Assembly (NCBI GenBank): GCA_027489875.1
Contig: JAIXZE010000042.1
Location: 1-36,512 of the forward strand
From: Verrucomicrobiales bacterium
GTDB lineage: Bacteria; Verrucomicrobiota; Verrucomicrobiia; Limisphaerales; UBA9464
Direction of reading: 5' to 3'
Length of the DNA: 36,512 nucleotides
Shown here: positions 8,997-16,768 of the stretch, piece by piece
How the letters are laid out: each line of letters opens with the position of its first letter
Numbering within the stretch: position 1 is the first letter of the stretch
Notes under the pieces: model-generated
Seen by the model: only the letters and a program-made list of their open reading frames with translations
The model's database searches: none
Told to the model about the DNA's origin: nothing
Position numbers and translations under genes: made by a program

Positions 8997-10883
8997 TTAC
9001 TTCTTCTCTTCCTTGCCCTTCACGGGGTCGAGCGGGATGTCGAGGACATCGCCACGGAGTTTCTCGGTCAGGTCGATGGTCACGACGTCGTGCGTGTTGG
9101 TCGGCATGATGACGTACTTCCGGGTGTTAACGAGCGCGGTGCGCAAGGTTTCGAGGTAGTTGCGGGCCGTGTAGACGTCCGGGGCGGCGCGGAAGCTGGC
9201 CACCTGATGGCTGAAACGGGCGGCGCGGCCGGAGGCGTCATTGACGTAGACCGCCGAATCGGCCTTGGCCTGGTTGACCGTGCGTGAGGCGAGTGCCTTG
9301 GCGGCGGGAAGCGTTGCGTTCGCGTAGCCCTCGGCTTCGAGGATGCGGGCCTCCTTCTCCTGTTCGGCACCGATGACCTGTTCGTACGCGGCGGCGACCT
9401 TGACGTCCTTGTTGCCGATCGGCGGGTGGATGTCCTGAAGGCCGATGAAGATGATCTCGGTGCCAAGCCCGGCGGCGGTGGATGCGGATTGGATCCGGGT
9501 GCGCAGTTCGCGGGCCGCTTCGGCGCGGCCGGAGGACATGATGCTGTCGATGTCCACCGAAGCGAGGTAACGGACGACCTCACGATTGGCGATCTGCTCC
9601 AGGAGGCGTGCCGGCTGCGCGTGGTTGTATCCCCAGTGCGCGGCATTGGTGACGATGAACTGCACCGGGATCGAAACAGTCAGGAAATTGGCGGGGACCG
9701 TCTGGTCGGCATCCGCCGCGTTGGTGGACTGCTCGCGAGAGGCCACCAACAGGTTGAACTCGGTCTTGTAGTGCGACCGGGTCCAGAGAACGGTGTTTTC
9801 CTTCTCCAGGTTTGGATCGGGAACGAAGCCGACATTGAAGGATTGGACGGCGCGGGTGTTGATGCGCTCCACGGAGTCGATCGGCCAGGGGAGCTTGAAG
9901 TGGAGACCGGAGTCGAGCGTGCCGACGGGGTTCCCGAAGCGCTCGTGGAGCCCCTGTTCACCGGGATCGATCACGACGATGGAAGTGGACAGGAAAAGGG
10001 CTCCGGCCTGGGCAAGGACGATCCAGGCGATGGCCTTTTCAAGGAAGCGGTAGAACCACGTTTCGCTGACCTTGAAGCCGAACTGGTAGTCGAGGGCCTG
10101 GGCAGCCGTTGAGAAGAGGCCTGTGGGTTGGCCGAGGATGCCGACAAGGCGGCTTTCGTAGATCAGGCGTTCCTCGCGGCCCTTCACGCGGGGGCGATAG
10201 GCTTCAAAAACGAGGGCCAGAAGCGTCTCGAGGGCGACGAGCCCGAAGATCGCGATGCCCGCAAGGGCGACATGCTTGTCCCAGTGGGGATATCCCGCGT
10301 AGACGGCAATTTCGGTGCCGGCCGTGGCAAAGCAGAAAAGTCCACCCAGGACGAGGTGGGCCGCGCTGGGCCGAAGGAGGCGGATGTTGGCGTAGCGTGA
10401 GAGTTTGGCGGCGTACAATCCCAGCAGCAACAGCACCAGGCCGAGCCCCGCGTAGGAGGCGCTGGCCAGCGTGGAGGGTTCGAGACGGGGCAGGGGCCAT
10501 TCGCGATAGCGCTGGATGAACCAGTAGGTGGCAACCGCCTGGGCGGCGAACAGGAGGATGGTGAAGGTCGGAAGGATCCAGCGCTCAAAGGCAATCCGGG
10601 AGCGACGCGCCGGGAACGAATCCTCGGATGATTCGGCGAACAGGGAGGCGCTGGAGCGTCGGCGGGCCAGATCCTCCATCTCGAGGCGTTCGGCCTCTTC
10701 GCGGCTCGCCAGACGCATCTGGAACCACGCGACCAGCGCGACCAACGCACCGATCAGCAGGTTCGCTGCGGTGATTTCGCCCATCGTCGAGACCGCGATC
10801 CGCGAAAAGGCTTCGGCGCCCACCGCCGCAATGATGAGGGTCAGCCAATTGACCAGACCGGTACGATTGAAGTTCTGTTCCAT
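8997..10883 (-). CDS. Polytopic SPFH (HflK-like) protein with a seven-helix N-terminal domain
   Basis: A 628-residue protein nearly twice the usual SPFH length. Predicted membrane helices lie near residues 11-31, 40-57, 103-122, 144-162, 176-196, 205-226 and 283-303. The SPFH domain starts right after the last one (IVVIDPGEQGLHERFGNPVG) and runs to about 500, followed by an Ala/Glu coiled coil (AAAYEQVIGAEQEKEARILE) and a C-terminus ending in charged residues. The SPFH part resembles HflK; the polytopic part I do not recognise. It is the first SPFH gene of the operon, 18 bp after the ABC permease gene. The extra membrane domain may bind a lipid, a permease or a quinone, but nothing visible decides this. 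Confidence 0.8.
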   Translation of the reverse strand: MEQNFNRTGLVNWLTLIIAAVGAEAFSRIAVSTMGEITAANLLIGALVALVAWFQMRLASREEAERLEMEDLARRRSSASLFAESSEDSFPARRSRIAFERWILPTFTILLFAAQAVATYWFIQRYREWPLPRLEPSTLASASYAGLGLVLLLLGLYAAKLSRYANIRLLRPSAAHLVLGGLFCFATAGTEIAVYAGYPHWDKHVALAGIAIFGLVALETLLALVFEAYRPRVKGREERLIYESRLVGILGQPTGLFSTAAQALDYQFGFKVSETWFYRFLEKAIAWIVLAQAGALFLSTSIVVIDPGEQGLHERFGNPVGTLDSGLHFKLPWPIDSVERINTRAVQSFNVGFVPDPNLEKENTVLWTRSHYKTEFNLLVASREQSTNAADADQTVPANFLTVSIPVQFIVTNAAHWGYNHAQPARLLEQIANREVVRYLASVDIDSIMSSGRAEAARELRTRIQSASTAAGLGTEIIFIGLQDIHPPIGNKDVKVAAAYEQVIGAEQEKEARILEAEGYANATLPAAKALASRTVNQAKADSAVYVNDASGRAARFSHQVASFRAAPDVYTARNYLETLRTALVNTRKYVIMPTNTHDVVTIDLTEKLRGDVLDIPLDPVKGKEEKK

Positions 10884-10901
10884 GTTGGGTGAAGCGGGGG
10901 A

Positions 10902-11861
10902 TCAACCGAGTTCTCGGTCTTCGAAAAGGACCAGGGCTACGGAGAGGGAGGCGATGATGACGGACGCGGCGTATCCAGAGGCCCGGAGGACGTATCCCCA
11001 TGGGATGACGCCCTTGTCCTCCAGCGCCTGCGCCAGGTAAAGCTGCTGCCAGTTCGGCGTCAGGTCGTAAAGGACCTGGGCCCACCATTGTCCGGCATGG
11101 GCGCGCTGGCCGAAGAGGTAGTCCGAAACCAGACCCAACGCGAAGAAGGCCGTGCAGACCGCAAGGGTCGGCATCGTGTCGAGTCGCGTGGAGCAGGCCA
11201 AAGCCAGCGCCGCGATCATGAAAAGTGCGAACAGGATCAGGACGGCTGCCGGCAGGAGCCGCCAGTCCGCCGTCGCATGCTCCCCAAAGGGAAGCGTCTT
11301 CTCCGTGAAGAACGTCAGATACCCCGCTGCGAGGGTGGTCGCGATGGCGAATCCGATGACCGCATCGGCAACAAAGATCCTGCGGAGAAAGAAGTTGAGG
11401 AATCCAGCGATCGCGTATCCCGCAATGGCACCTCCGTAATAAAGGGCCAGCGCCTGGACGTCCGCCGAACCGTACGCATCAAAGGCCATCCAGCTCGAGA
11501 GCAACGTGGCCACAAGGTTCGTGGCTGTGAGAAGCGTCAGCGTCGCCACAAGCCCTGCGTACTTGCCCAGCAGGAAGACTGCCCGGCCGACCGGCTTGGC
11601 CAGGACCGTGAGAGCCGTTCCCTGTCGTATTTCCTGGGCAACAGAAGAAGAGGCGCACAGGACCGCGCCCAACAAACCAGACAGCAGGGTGATGGCGAGA
11701 GCCATGTCCTTCACCATCTTGGGGTCCTCACCCAGTCCGAAATACGGAACGGCCGCGATGAACACGATGAATGCGCCCGAGCTGGAAAGCAGCAGCAGGT
11801 AGATCGGCTGCCTGATCAGCTCCATGAAGGCGTTGATCGCGATGGTGAAGAAGGAACGCAT
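10902..11861 (-). CDS. ABC-2 type transporter permease, first gene of the SPFH/ABC operon
   Basis: A 319-residue, strongly hydrophobic protein with about six to seven membrane helices, starting MRSFFTIAINAFMELIRQPIY, which has the short amphipathic N-terminus typical of NosY/ABC-2 permeases. The phrase IRQGTALTVLAKPVGRAVFLLGKY (around residue 80) is the coupling-helix region recognised by the ATPase in this family. The start is an ATG with a promoter located 29-56 bp upstream, so this gene probably heads the transcript. It likely pairs with the ABC ATPase encoded six kb downstream and with the larger second permease, giving a heteromeric exporter. Substrate unknown. Confidence 0.82.
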   Translation of the reverse strand: MRSFFTIAINAFMELIRQPIYLLLLSSSGAFIVFIAAVPYFGLGEDPKMVKDMALAITLLSGLLGAVLCASSSVAQEIRQGTALTVLAKPVGRAVFLLGKYAGLVATLTLLTATNLVATLLSSWMAFDAYGSADVQALALYYGGAIAGYAIAGFLNFFLRRIFVADAVIGFAIATTLAAGYLTFFTEKTLPFGEHATADWRLLPAAVLILFALFMIAALALACSTRLDTMPTLAVCTAFFALGLVSDYLFGQRAHAGQWWAQVLYDLTPNWQQLYLAQALEDKGVIPWGYVLRASGYAASVIIASLSVALVLFEDRELG

Positions 11862-11889
11862 TCAGCGGTGTGTAAACTGTGTGGGCCAG

Positions 11890-11917
11890 ATCATACAGAT
11901 GGAAATGGGCGGGTCAA
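11890..11917 (-). promoter_or_regulatory. Sigma70-type promoter of the SPFH/ABC operon
   Basis: On the minus strand, TTGACC (11917-11912) and TATGAT (11895-11890) are separated by 16 bp. Each element differs from consensus at one position. Transcription would start near 11883, about 22 bases before the ATG at 11861. It sits between the TPR gene and the permease gene, suggesting that the eight-gene block is transcribed independently of the TPR gene. Confidence 0.65.
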
Positions 11918-11936
11918 CCTGCGCGACAGGAACAAG

Positions 11937-13661
11937 TCACTGTGGGACTGGATCCGTCCATTCCGCGATGAGCGCACGCTCGGCCGAACGCAGCAGTTGC
12001 TTCTGCAGGGAGGCTCCAACCCGGCGGGCCGCCTCGCGTTGGCCTGCAAGGCCGAGGGACGCGCAATAGACGAATTGAACGCGGGGCATGGGATTTGTTG
12101 TCTGGAGATAGGACTGTTCGATGATCTGCAGCGCCTTGTCCGGGTTGTTTTCCCGCGTGTAGGAAAGGGCCAGGGTGGCCAGGTAGCGGGTACGATCCGG
12201 GTAGGCCTTCGTCAGTTCCATGGCGGTCGCCCGGCATTCCTCGATGCGTTGTCCCGTGATCAGCAGCCACCAGGCCCGGTCGTTGCGGAGGTTCGGGTCG
12301 TCGGGGGTGAACTGCAGCAGTCGCTCGATGGCCTGGAGCAGCGGTTGGGTGTCGTCGACCCTGGCGAGCAACCGCATGAGCTTCGGCCCCGTGCGGTGGA
12401 CGTTGCTGGGGTTTGCCATGAGGCTTTGCAGCGCTTCGGCGGCAATGCCCGGTTGATCGAACGCCTCGGCGTAACCCGCCACCAATCGGGCCAGGCTGGG
12501 GTCATCCCGCGTGCCTGCTGCCGCACTCGCCAGATGGGCGACCACTTCCTCGGGGGTTCCGATCCGGCTGGCGACAACGGCACGAAAGACGTCACGCAGC
12601 ACCCGGGTCAATGGAAGCGCTGGATCTTCAACCAACGTCGACGCCTCCTTCCATTTCTGGAGTCCGCCCAGTCCCTGAAGGTAGCGCTGGAGCGCGGCGG
12701 TATTGGTTCGGATGGAATTGGTTGGCAGGACCTGGAGGCCTTCGGCATGGAGGTTCCGCAGGAACAACCAATCGGCCAGCAAGATGTGGCTTTCGATGGG
12801 GCTGTTCGTGGGCAGGGCTCGAACGGCGGCAGCGGCAAGGTCGGATCGGGATGGAGCGCGGCCAAGCTTTTCATCGAGTTCCAGGCGGAGCAGGTCCCGT
12901 CCGAGGGAGGGTTCGGCGGGGAGTCGCCGATTCAGCAACTGAAGTTCGGCTTTTGAAAGGTTCGTCCGGGAGGACAAGGTCTCAATCGCTTGCAGCAGGA
13001 AGGGGTTTTCCCGCAACGCAAGTCCCCAGAGGATGGCCTCGCCCTTTGTTTGGAGACTTGGCTGCTTCTGGGCCAGCAGTGTGCGTCCGAGTTCGAAGTG
13101 GCCTTGGTCGTTGGACGGGAAGTATTCCACCATGGCTTCTGCGGCGATGAGCGCATCCTTCGTGCGCTGCTCCAGAAGAAGCGCACGGAGGCTCAGGTCC
13201 AGGCACTCGAAATCGCGGATGTTCTCCTTGAGCAGCTCCACAAGGATCTTTCGGGCAGGTTCGGGCTGATCGACCTGGAGCAGGTTCCTGACAAAATCAA
13301 TGCGGTCTGCGCGTGTCGCCTGACCTGATTCCACCAGCAACTGCCAGTACTGAAGCCCCACGGGGCTTCCCAGTTGGGTGCAGAAGCGACCGACCGTCCG
13401 GAGGACTGCGGGTTCGATTGGAGCCAGGGAGAGACTGAGCTTGATCCGATTGCCTGCGCGGCTCCAATCGCCTTTTCCCATCGCGATTTCAGCCTCGGCG
13501 GCGGCCTTCCGGGCCCGATCGACCTTCATCCGCCGGTAAATGGGCGGCACCGTGAAGCACGCAACGATGAACAGAACGAGCAGAAGTACCAGGGCCACCG
13601 TCACCCGGAGGGTGGCGTTGGGCATGTACGGCATCTCGATTTTCGGGGTCTGCGCACTCAC
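11937..13661 (-). CDS. Membrane-anchored tetratricopeptide-repeat protein
   Basis: A 574-residue protein with a short N-terminus, one membrane helix (about residues 17-40, VTVALVLLLVLFIVACFTV) and then a long alpha-helical solenoid. Helix pairs of TPR type can be seen, for example around AEIAMGKGDWSRAGNRIKLS and ATLALSYTRENNPDKALQII. It probably acts as a periplasmic or cytoplasmic scaffold; no enzymatic motif is visible. The first start is a GTG at 13661; ATGs at 13634 and 13625 are also in frame before the helix, and none has a clear Shine-Dalgarno sequence. It lies upstream of and on the same strand as the SPFH/ABC operon, but a promoter in between makes it a separate or only partly linked unit. 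Confidence 0.78.
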   Translation of the reverse strand: MSAQTPKIEMPYMPNATLRVTVALVLLLVLFIVACFTVPPIYRRMKVDRARKAAAEAEIAMGKGDWSRAGNRIKLSLSLAPIEPAVLRTVGRFCTQLGSPVGLQYWQLLVESGQATRADRIDFVRNLLQVDQPEPARKILVELLKENIRDFECLDLSLRALLLEQRTKDALIAAEAMVEYFPSNDQGHFELGRTLLAQKQPSLQTKGEAILWGLALRENPFLLQAIETLSSRTNLSKAELQLLNRRLPAEPSLGRDLLRLELDEKLGRAPSRSDLAAAAVRALPTNSPIESHILLADWLFLRNLHAEGLQVLPTNSIRTNTAALQRYLQGLGGLQKWKEASTLVEDPALPLTRVLRDVFRAVVASRIGTPEEVVAHLASAAAGTRDDPSLARLVAGYAEAFDQPGIAAEALQSLMANPSNVHRTGPKLMRLLARVDDTQPLLQAIERLLQFTPDDPNLRNDRAWWLLITGQRIEECRATAMELTKAYPDRTRYLATLALSYTRENNPDKALQIIEQSYLQTTNPMPRVQFVYCASLGLAGQREAARRVGASLQKQLLRSAERALIAEWTDPVPQ

Positions 13662-13801
13662 GGGTCGGTGAGGAGATTCGGGATTTGGAATGGGTACAAG
13701 GCAGGAAAGCGGATGTTTCGGCCATGACTTATCGCATGGATGGCCTCAGCGCGATGTCTTAACTGGCATTCCGGCGAGGGGATCGGTCACGATCAGCGCC
13801 C

Positions 13802-14194
13802 ATGAAGATGGCGATTGTGATGGGCGCCCTGTGCACGGCGCTTTTCGTGTGCATGTCGGTGATTGGATCCTCTCCAAAGAAGGGCAAGGGAAAGCTGCGT
13901 CATGTGGTTGGATTCAAGTTCAAGGAGACTACTTCCAGTCAGGAAATCCAGCGGGTGGAGGATGCCTTCGCCGGATTGAAGAGCAAGATCCCGCAGATCC
14001 AGGCCTTCGAATGGGGTATCAACAACAGTCCCGAAGGGCTGAACAAGGGGTGCACCCACGGGTTTATCCTGACGTTCAACACCGAAAAGGATCGGGACGC
14101 TTACCTCGTACATCCGGACCATGTTGAGTTCGGCAAATTGGTGAAGCCGGTGTTGGCGGACGTCTTCGTCATCGATTTCTGGAATCGGGATTGA
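13802..14194 (+). CDS. Dabb (stress-responsive A/B barrel) domain protein, secreted
   Basis: A 130-residue protein. An N-terminal hydrophobic segment (about residues 3-22) looks like a signal peptide. The rest is one Dabb domain: it opens LRHVVGFKFKE, has the central WGINNS and THGFILTF strands, and ends with the usual Y..HPDHVEF motif and a final strand VFVIDFW. Dabb domains form ferredoxin-like dimers; plant members are stress-induced and some bacterial ones act in small-molecule chemistry, so no specific reaction can be assigned. The start at 13802 (ATG) has another in-frame ATG two codons later. It is divergent from the TPR gene and convergent with the NUDIX gene. Confidence 0.85.
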   Translation: MKMAIVMGALCTALFVCMSVIGSSPKKGKGKLRHVVGFKFKETTSSQEIQRVEDAFAGLKSKIPQIQAFEWGINNSPEGLNKGCTHGFILTFNTEKDRDAYLVHPDHVEFGKLVKPVLADVFVIDFWNRD

Positions 14195-14246
14195 TTGCGT
14201 CGTGCTGGTCCACGACCGACCCAGCCCCGAAGGCCTGCAATCCTCC

Positions 14247-14762
14247 TCAGGAATGCGGGCCCAACGTCCCAGCCAGCGACTGCACCAGCCGATCCAGCAG
14301 GGGATGCTGTGAGATCTTCAGGCGTTCCCTGGCTGCTGGAATGGAAAAGAAGCCGGCGCGGTCAATCTCCGGCCAATCCGCCCAGACCCCGGAGCCTGGC
14401 GGCCACTCGATCTGGACCCGGTTGCTGCGGATGGGTTGCGATTCATCGTGATCCCCGGCGAAAGCCCATGCATGCACCGTCTTGCCACCCTTCTGCCGGA
14501 TGGACCCAAGTTCGGCGTAGGGACCGTGGGGCTTGATGCCTACCTCTTCCTCGAACTCGCGGACCGCTGCCGCGAGGAGATCCTCGCCCTGTTCCAATTC
14601 TCCCTTTGGAATCGTCCAGACGTCATGGTCGCGGTTCGGAAACCACGGACCACCGGGGTGGGCGATGAACACCTCGATCTGGCCATCGGCAATACGGTAC
14701 ATCAGGAGCCCTGCGCTGACGCGGGCCCTTCGATGTCGATTGCTGGCGGTGTAGACGGCCAT
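14247..14762 (-). CDS. NUDIX hydrolase
   Basis: A 171-residue pyrophosphohydrolase. The NUDIX box is complete: GELEQGEDLLAAAVREFEEE followed by VGI, matching GX5EX7REUXEEXGU with the metal-binding REFEEE helix. The opening SAGLLMYRIADGQIEVFIAHPGG and the WTIPKGE strand are typical of the branch that includes diadenosine tetraphosphatases and their relatives, but the substrate cannot be read. An in-frame TTG at 14774 would add four residues; the ATG at 14762 is preferred. A perfect 10-bp inverted repeat lies 15 bp before the start. Convergent with the Dabb gene and divergent from ribBA. Confidence 0.9.
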   Translation of the reverse strand: MAVYTASNRHRRARVSAGLLMYRIADGQIEVFIAHPGGPWFPNRDHDVWTIPKGELEQGEDLLAAAVREFEEEVGIKPHGPYAELGSIRQKGGKTVHAWAFAGDHDESQPIRSNRVQIEWPPGSGVWADWPEIDRAGFFSIPAARERLKISQHPLLDRLVQSLAGTLGPHS

Positions 14763-14776
14763 GGAGTTCTTCAATC

Positions 14777-14805
14777 AGGCCTTGGATTGGTGCCGTCCAA
14801 GGCCT
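14777..14805. repeat. Perfect 10-bp inverted repeat before the NUDIX start
   Basis: AGGCCTTGGA (14777-14786) and its exact complement TCCAAGGCCT (14796-14805) are separated by 9 bp. No T-run follows on either strand, so this is not a simple terminator. It could be an operator or a hairpin in the leader of the NUDIX gene. Confidence 0.6.
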
Positions 14806-14920
14806 TCTCAGGAAGCCTATCAGAACTTTGCGGATGCGTGCAACCGTGCTGGCCAATCCTGATCGATTGGAGGTGTTTGGTCTTCAACGCCCGCTTCCGG
14901 CAGTCAGTTCAGGGAATGGT

Positions 14921-14949
14921 TTGGCGTGTGAAAGGGGAGTTCCTATCTT
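14921..14949 (+). promoter_or_regulatory. Possible promoter of ribBA giving a leaderless transcript
   Basis: TTGGCG (14921-14926) and TATCTT (14944-14949) are spaced 17 bp apart, each matching consensus at four of six positions. The expected start of transcription falls on or next to the A of the ribBA ATG at 14956. The gene has no Shine-Dalgarno sequence, consistent with a leaderless mRNA. Weak match, so tentative. Confidence 0.35.
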
Positions 14950-14955
14950 CCGCCC

Positions 14956-16158
14956 ATGCGATCCGCGCCTTTCGACAGCATCGAATCCGTCCTGACAGAC
15001 CTGCGAAAGGGGCGAATGGTGATCGTCGTGGATGATGCCGATCGGGAGAACGAGGGCGATCTGGTGATGGTCGGTGAGAAGGCGACCCCCGCCGCCGTCA
15101 ATTTCATGGCTCGCTTCGGCCGTGGATTGATCTGTGTTCCAACCACAGGGGAAAGGCTCCAGCAGCTGGGCATCGAGGAAATGGTTTCGCGGAACCAGGA
15201 CTCGTTCAAGACGGACTTCCAGGTGAGCGTGGATGCGGCTGCCGGCGTCAGCACGGGCATCAGCGCAGGTGATCGCGCCAAGACCATCCAGGTGCTTTGC
15301 GGCCCAACCAGCACCCCGGCAGATCTACGCAAACCCGGACATGTCTTCCCGCTGCGTGCAAAGCCAGGCGGGGTCCTGCGAAGAGCCGGGCATACCGAAG
15401 CGGCCGTTGATCTGGCCCGGTTGGCCGGGTTTCGCCCAGTGGGCGTCATCTGCGAGATCATGAACGATGATGGCACCATGGCCCGGTTGCCCGAGCTCCG
15501 CCGATTCGCAAAGAAACACCGGCTCAAGTTGTGCACCATTGCAGACCTGATCCAGTTCCGCCGGGCTCGCGAGAAATTGGTCGAACGGGTCGAGACCATC
15601 CAGATGCCCACCGACTACGGGGATTTCAAACTCCATCTCTACGATTCCAAGTCGGATGGGCAGAACCATCTTGCCCTGGTGCGCGGTGAACCCCGGGGGG
15701 TTGATGGCGTGCTGGTCCGGGTGCACAGCGAGTGTTTGACCGGGGATGTGTTTGGATCGCGTCGGTGCGACTGCGGGCCCCAACTCCACGCGGCAATGGA
15801 GCGAATTGCAAAGGAAGGCTGCGGCGTGATCCTGTACATGCGCCACGAGGGTCGCGGGATTGGTTTGGGCCCCAAGATCAAGGCCTACAAACTTCAGGAA
15901 CAGGGCCTGGATACGGTCGACGCGAATCTGAAACTTGGTTTTGGGATGGATCTGCGGGATTACGGGATTGGTGCCCAGATGCTGGTGGACCTCGGATTGA
16001 AATCCATCCGGCTGCTTACGAACAATCCAAAGAAAGTCGTTGGTCTTCAGGGGTATGGGCTTGAGATTCTGGAACAGTTGCCGATCCGGATCCGATCCAA
16101 TCCTCACAACGAAAAGTACCTGAAGACGAAGCGCGAACGCATGGGGCACACACTTTAG
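14956..16158 (+). CDS. ribBA: Bifunctional 3,4-dihydroxy-2-butanone-4-phosphate synthase / GTP cyclohydrolase II
   Basis: A 400-residue cytosolic enzyme that supplies both precursors of riboflavin. The N-terminal half is DHBP synthase: VVDDADRENEGDLVM (about residues 24-38) with the acidic metal ligands, STGISAGDRAKTI (99-111), and RAGHTEAAVDLARLAG (143-158) with the catalytic His. The C-terminal half is GTP cyclohydrolase II: zinc ligands Cys260, Cys271 and Cys273 in HSECLTGDVFGSRRCDCG, and MRHEGRGIGL (295-304). Both catalytic sets look intact, so both activities are expected. The stop overlaps the Shine-Dalgarno sequence of ribH, so the two are co-transcribed. No FMN riboswitch is visible upstream. 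Confidence 0.96.
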   Translation: MRSAPFDSIESVLTDLRKGRMVIVVDDADRENEGDLVMVGEKATPAAVNFMARFGRGLICVPTTGERLQQLGIEEMVSRNQDSFKTDFQVSVDAAAGVSTGISAGDRAKTIQVLCGPTSTPADLRKPGHVFPLRAKPGGVLRRAGHTEAAVDLARLAGFRPVGVICEIMNDDGTMARLPELRRFAKKHRLKLCTIADLIQFRRAREKLVERVETIQMPTDYGDFKLHLYDSKSDGQNHLALVRGEPRGVDGVLVRVHSECLTGDVFGSRRCDCGPQLHAAMERIAKEGCGVILYMRHEGRGIGLGPKIKAYKLQEQGLDTVDANLKLGFGMDLRDYGIGAQMLVDLGLKSIRLLTNNPKKVVGLQGYGLEILEQLPIRIRSNPHNEKYLKTKRERMGHTL

Positions 16159-16162
16159 GAGG
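16157..16162 (+). promoter_or_regulatory. Strong ribosome binding site of ribH
   Basis: AGGAGG ends 5 bases before the ribH ATG at 16168 and overlaps the last two bases of the ribBA stop codon. It is one of the few canonical Shine-Dalgarno sequences in this window, where most genes lack one, and fixes the ribH start. Confidence 0.85.
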
Positions 16163-16167
16163 AATTC

Positions 16168-16644
16168 ATGCTTCAAATCCACACCACTACCCCCAGCGGG
16201 GGAACAGGACTTCGGATAGCCATCGTTGCCGCCAAGTATAACGAGATTTACGTCAACGGAATGGTCGATGCCGCCGTTGCCTACCTCCGGACGGCCGGTG
16301 CGTCCATCGAGGTCGTCCGTGTTCCTGGGGCTTTTGAGATTCCCGTGGCGGCTGCCAGCCTCGTCGGAGTGGAGGCGCGGAAACCTGATGCTGTGATCTG
16401 CCTGGGGGTGATCTGGCAGGGGGAGACCGATCACGCCCAGCAGATCGGCGGAGCCGTGACGAATGCACTCATGGATCTGCAGATGAAGACCGGGGTTCCC
16501 TGCATCCACGAAGTGCTGACGATCCGGTCCGAGGAGCAAGCGCGTGCCCGCTGCCTTTCCGCAGAGACGAACCGTGGCGTGGAAGCCGCGGGAACAGCGC
16601 TCGAAATGGGGCGTTTGTTGCGAGAACTCAGTGCTTCCCGATGA
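16168..16644 (+). CDS. ribH: 6,7-dimethyl-8-ribityllumazine synthase
   Basis: A 158-residue enzyme that condenses the RibBA product 3,4-dihydroxy-2-butanone phosphate with the ribitylaminouracil to give lumazine, the penultimate step of riboflavin synthesis. Family landmarks are RIAIVAAKYNEI (about residues 16-27), VPGAFEIPVAA (52-62) and the phosphate-binding and catalytic loop CLGVIWQGETDHAQQIGGAV. The catalytic His is His89. The family's usual PHFDYV segment around it reads DHAQQIG here, a divergence noted separately. Length is normal. It follows ribBA by 9 bp. The dioxo-pyrimidine and riboflavin synthase genes are not in this window. Confidence 0.94.
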   Translation: MLQIHTTTPSGGTGLRIAIVAAKYNEIYVNGMVDAAVAYLRTAGASIEVVRVPGAFEIPVAAASLVGVEARKPDAVICLGVIWQGETDHAQQIGGAVTNALMDLQMKTGVPCIHEVLTIRSEEQARARCLSAETNRGVEAAGTALEMGRLLRELSASR

Positions 16645-16680
16645 ATTCGAGCCATGCGGCTCCCGTCTGCAAAACAAGCT

Positions 16681-16696
16681 TGTGAAATTTTTCACG
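16681..16696 (+). promoter_or_regulatory. CRP/FNR-family-like operator upstream of the cupredoxin gene
   Basis: TGTGA-N6-TCACG (16681-16696) matches the CRP consensus TGTGA-N6-TCACA at nine of ten informative positions, and its core GTGAAATTTTTCAC (16682-16695) is a perfect palindrome. It lies about 73 bp before the cupredoxin ATG, just after the ribH stop. A CRP/FNR-type regulator is the natural guess. No such regulator gene is in the window. Confidence 0.45.
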
Positions 16697-16768
16697 AAAC
16701 ACTTGCCGCCTGAATGGGCCGTCATTAGCGTGCCGTGGATTTTCACAGGGAAATCAAAACGAGAAGCC

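Noticed and set aside
14775..14955. FMN riboswitch before ribBA
   Set aside because: None of the conserved FMN aptamer segments is present; only an inverted repeat and a weak promoter are seen.
16544..16768. N-terminal extension of the cupredoxin gene
   Set aside because: The upstream part overlaps ribH in another frame, and the ATG at 16769 begins a clear signal peptide.
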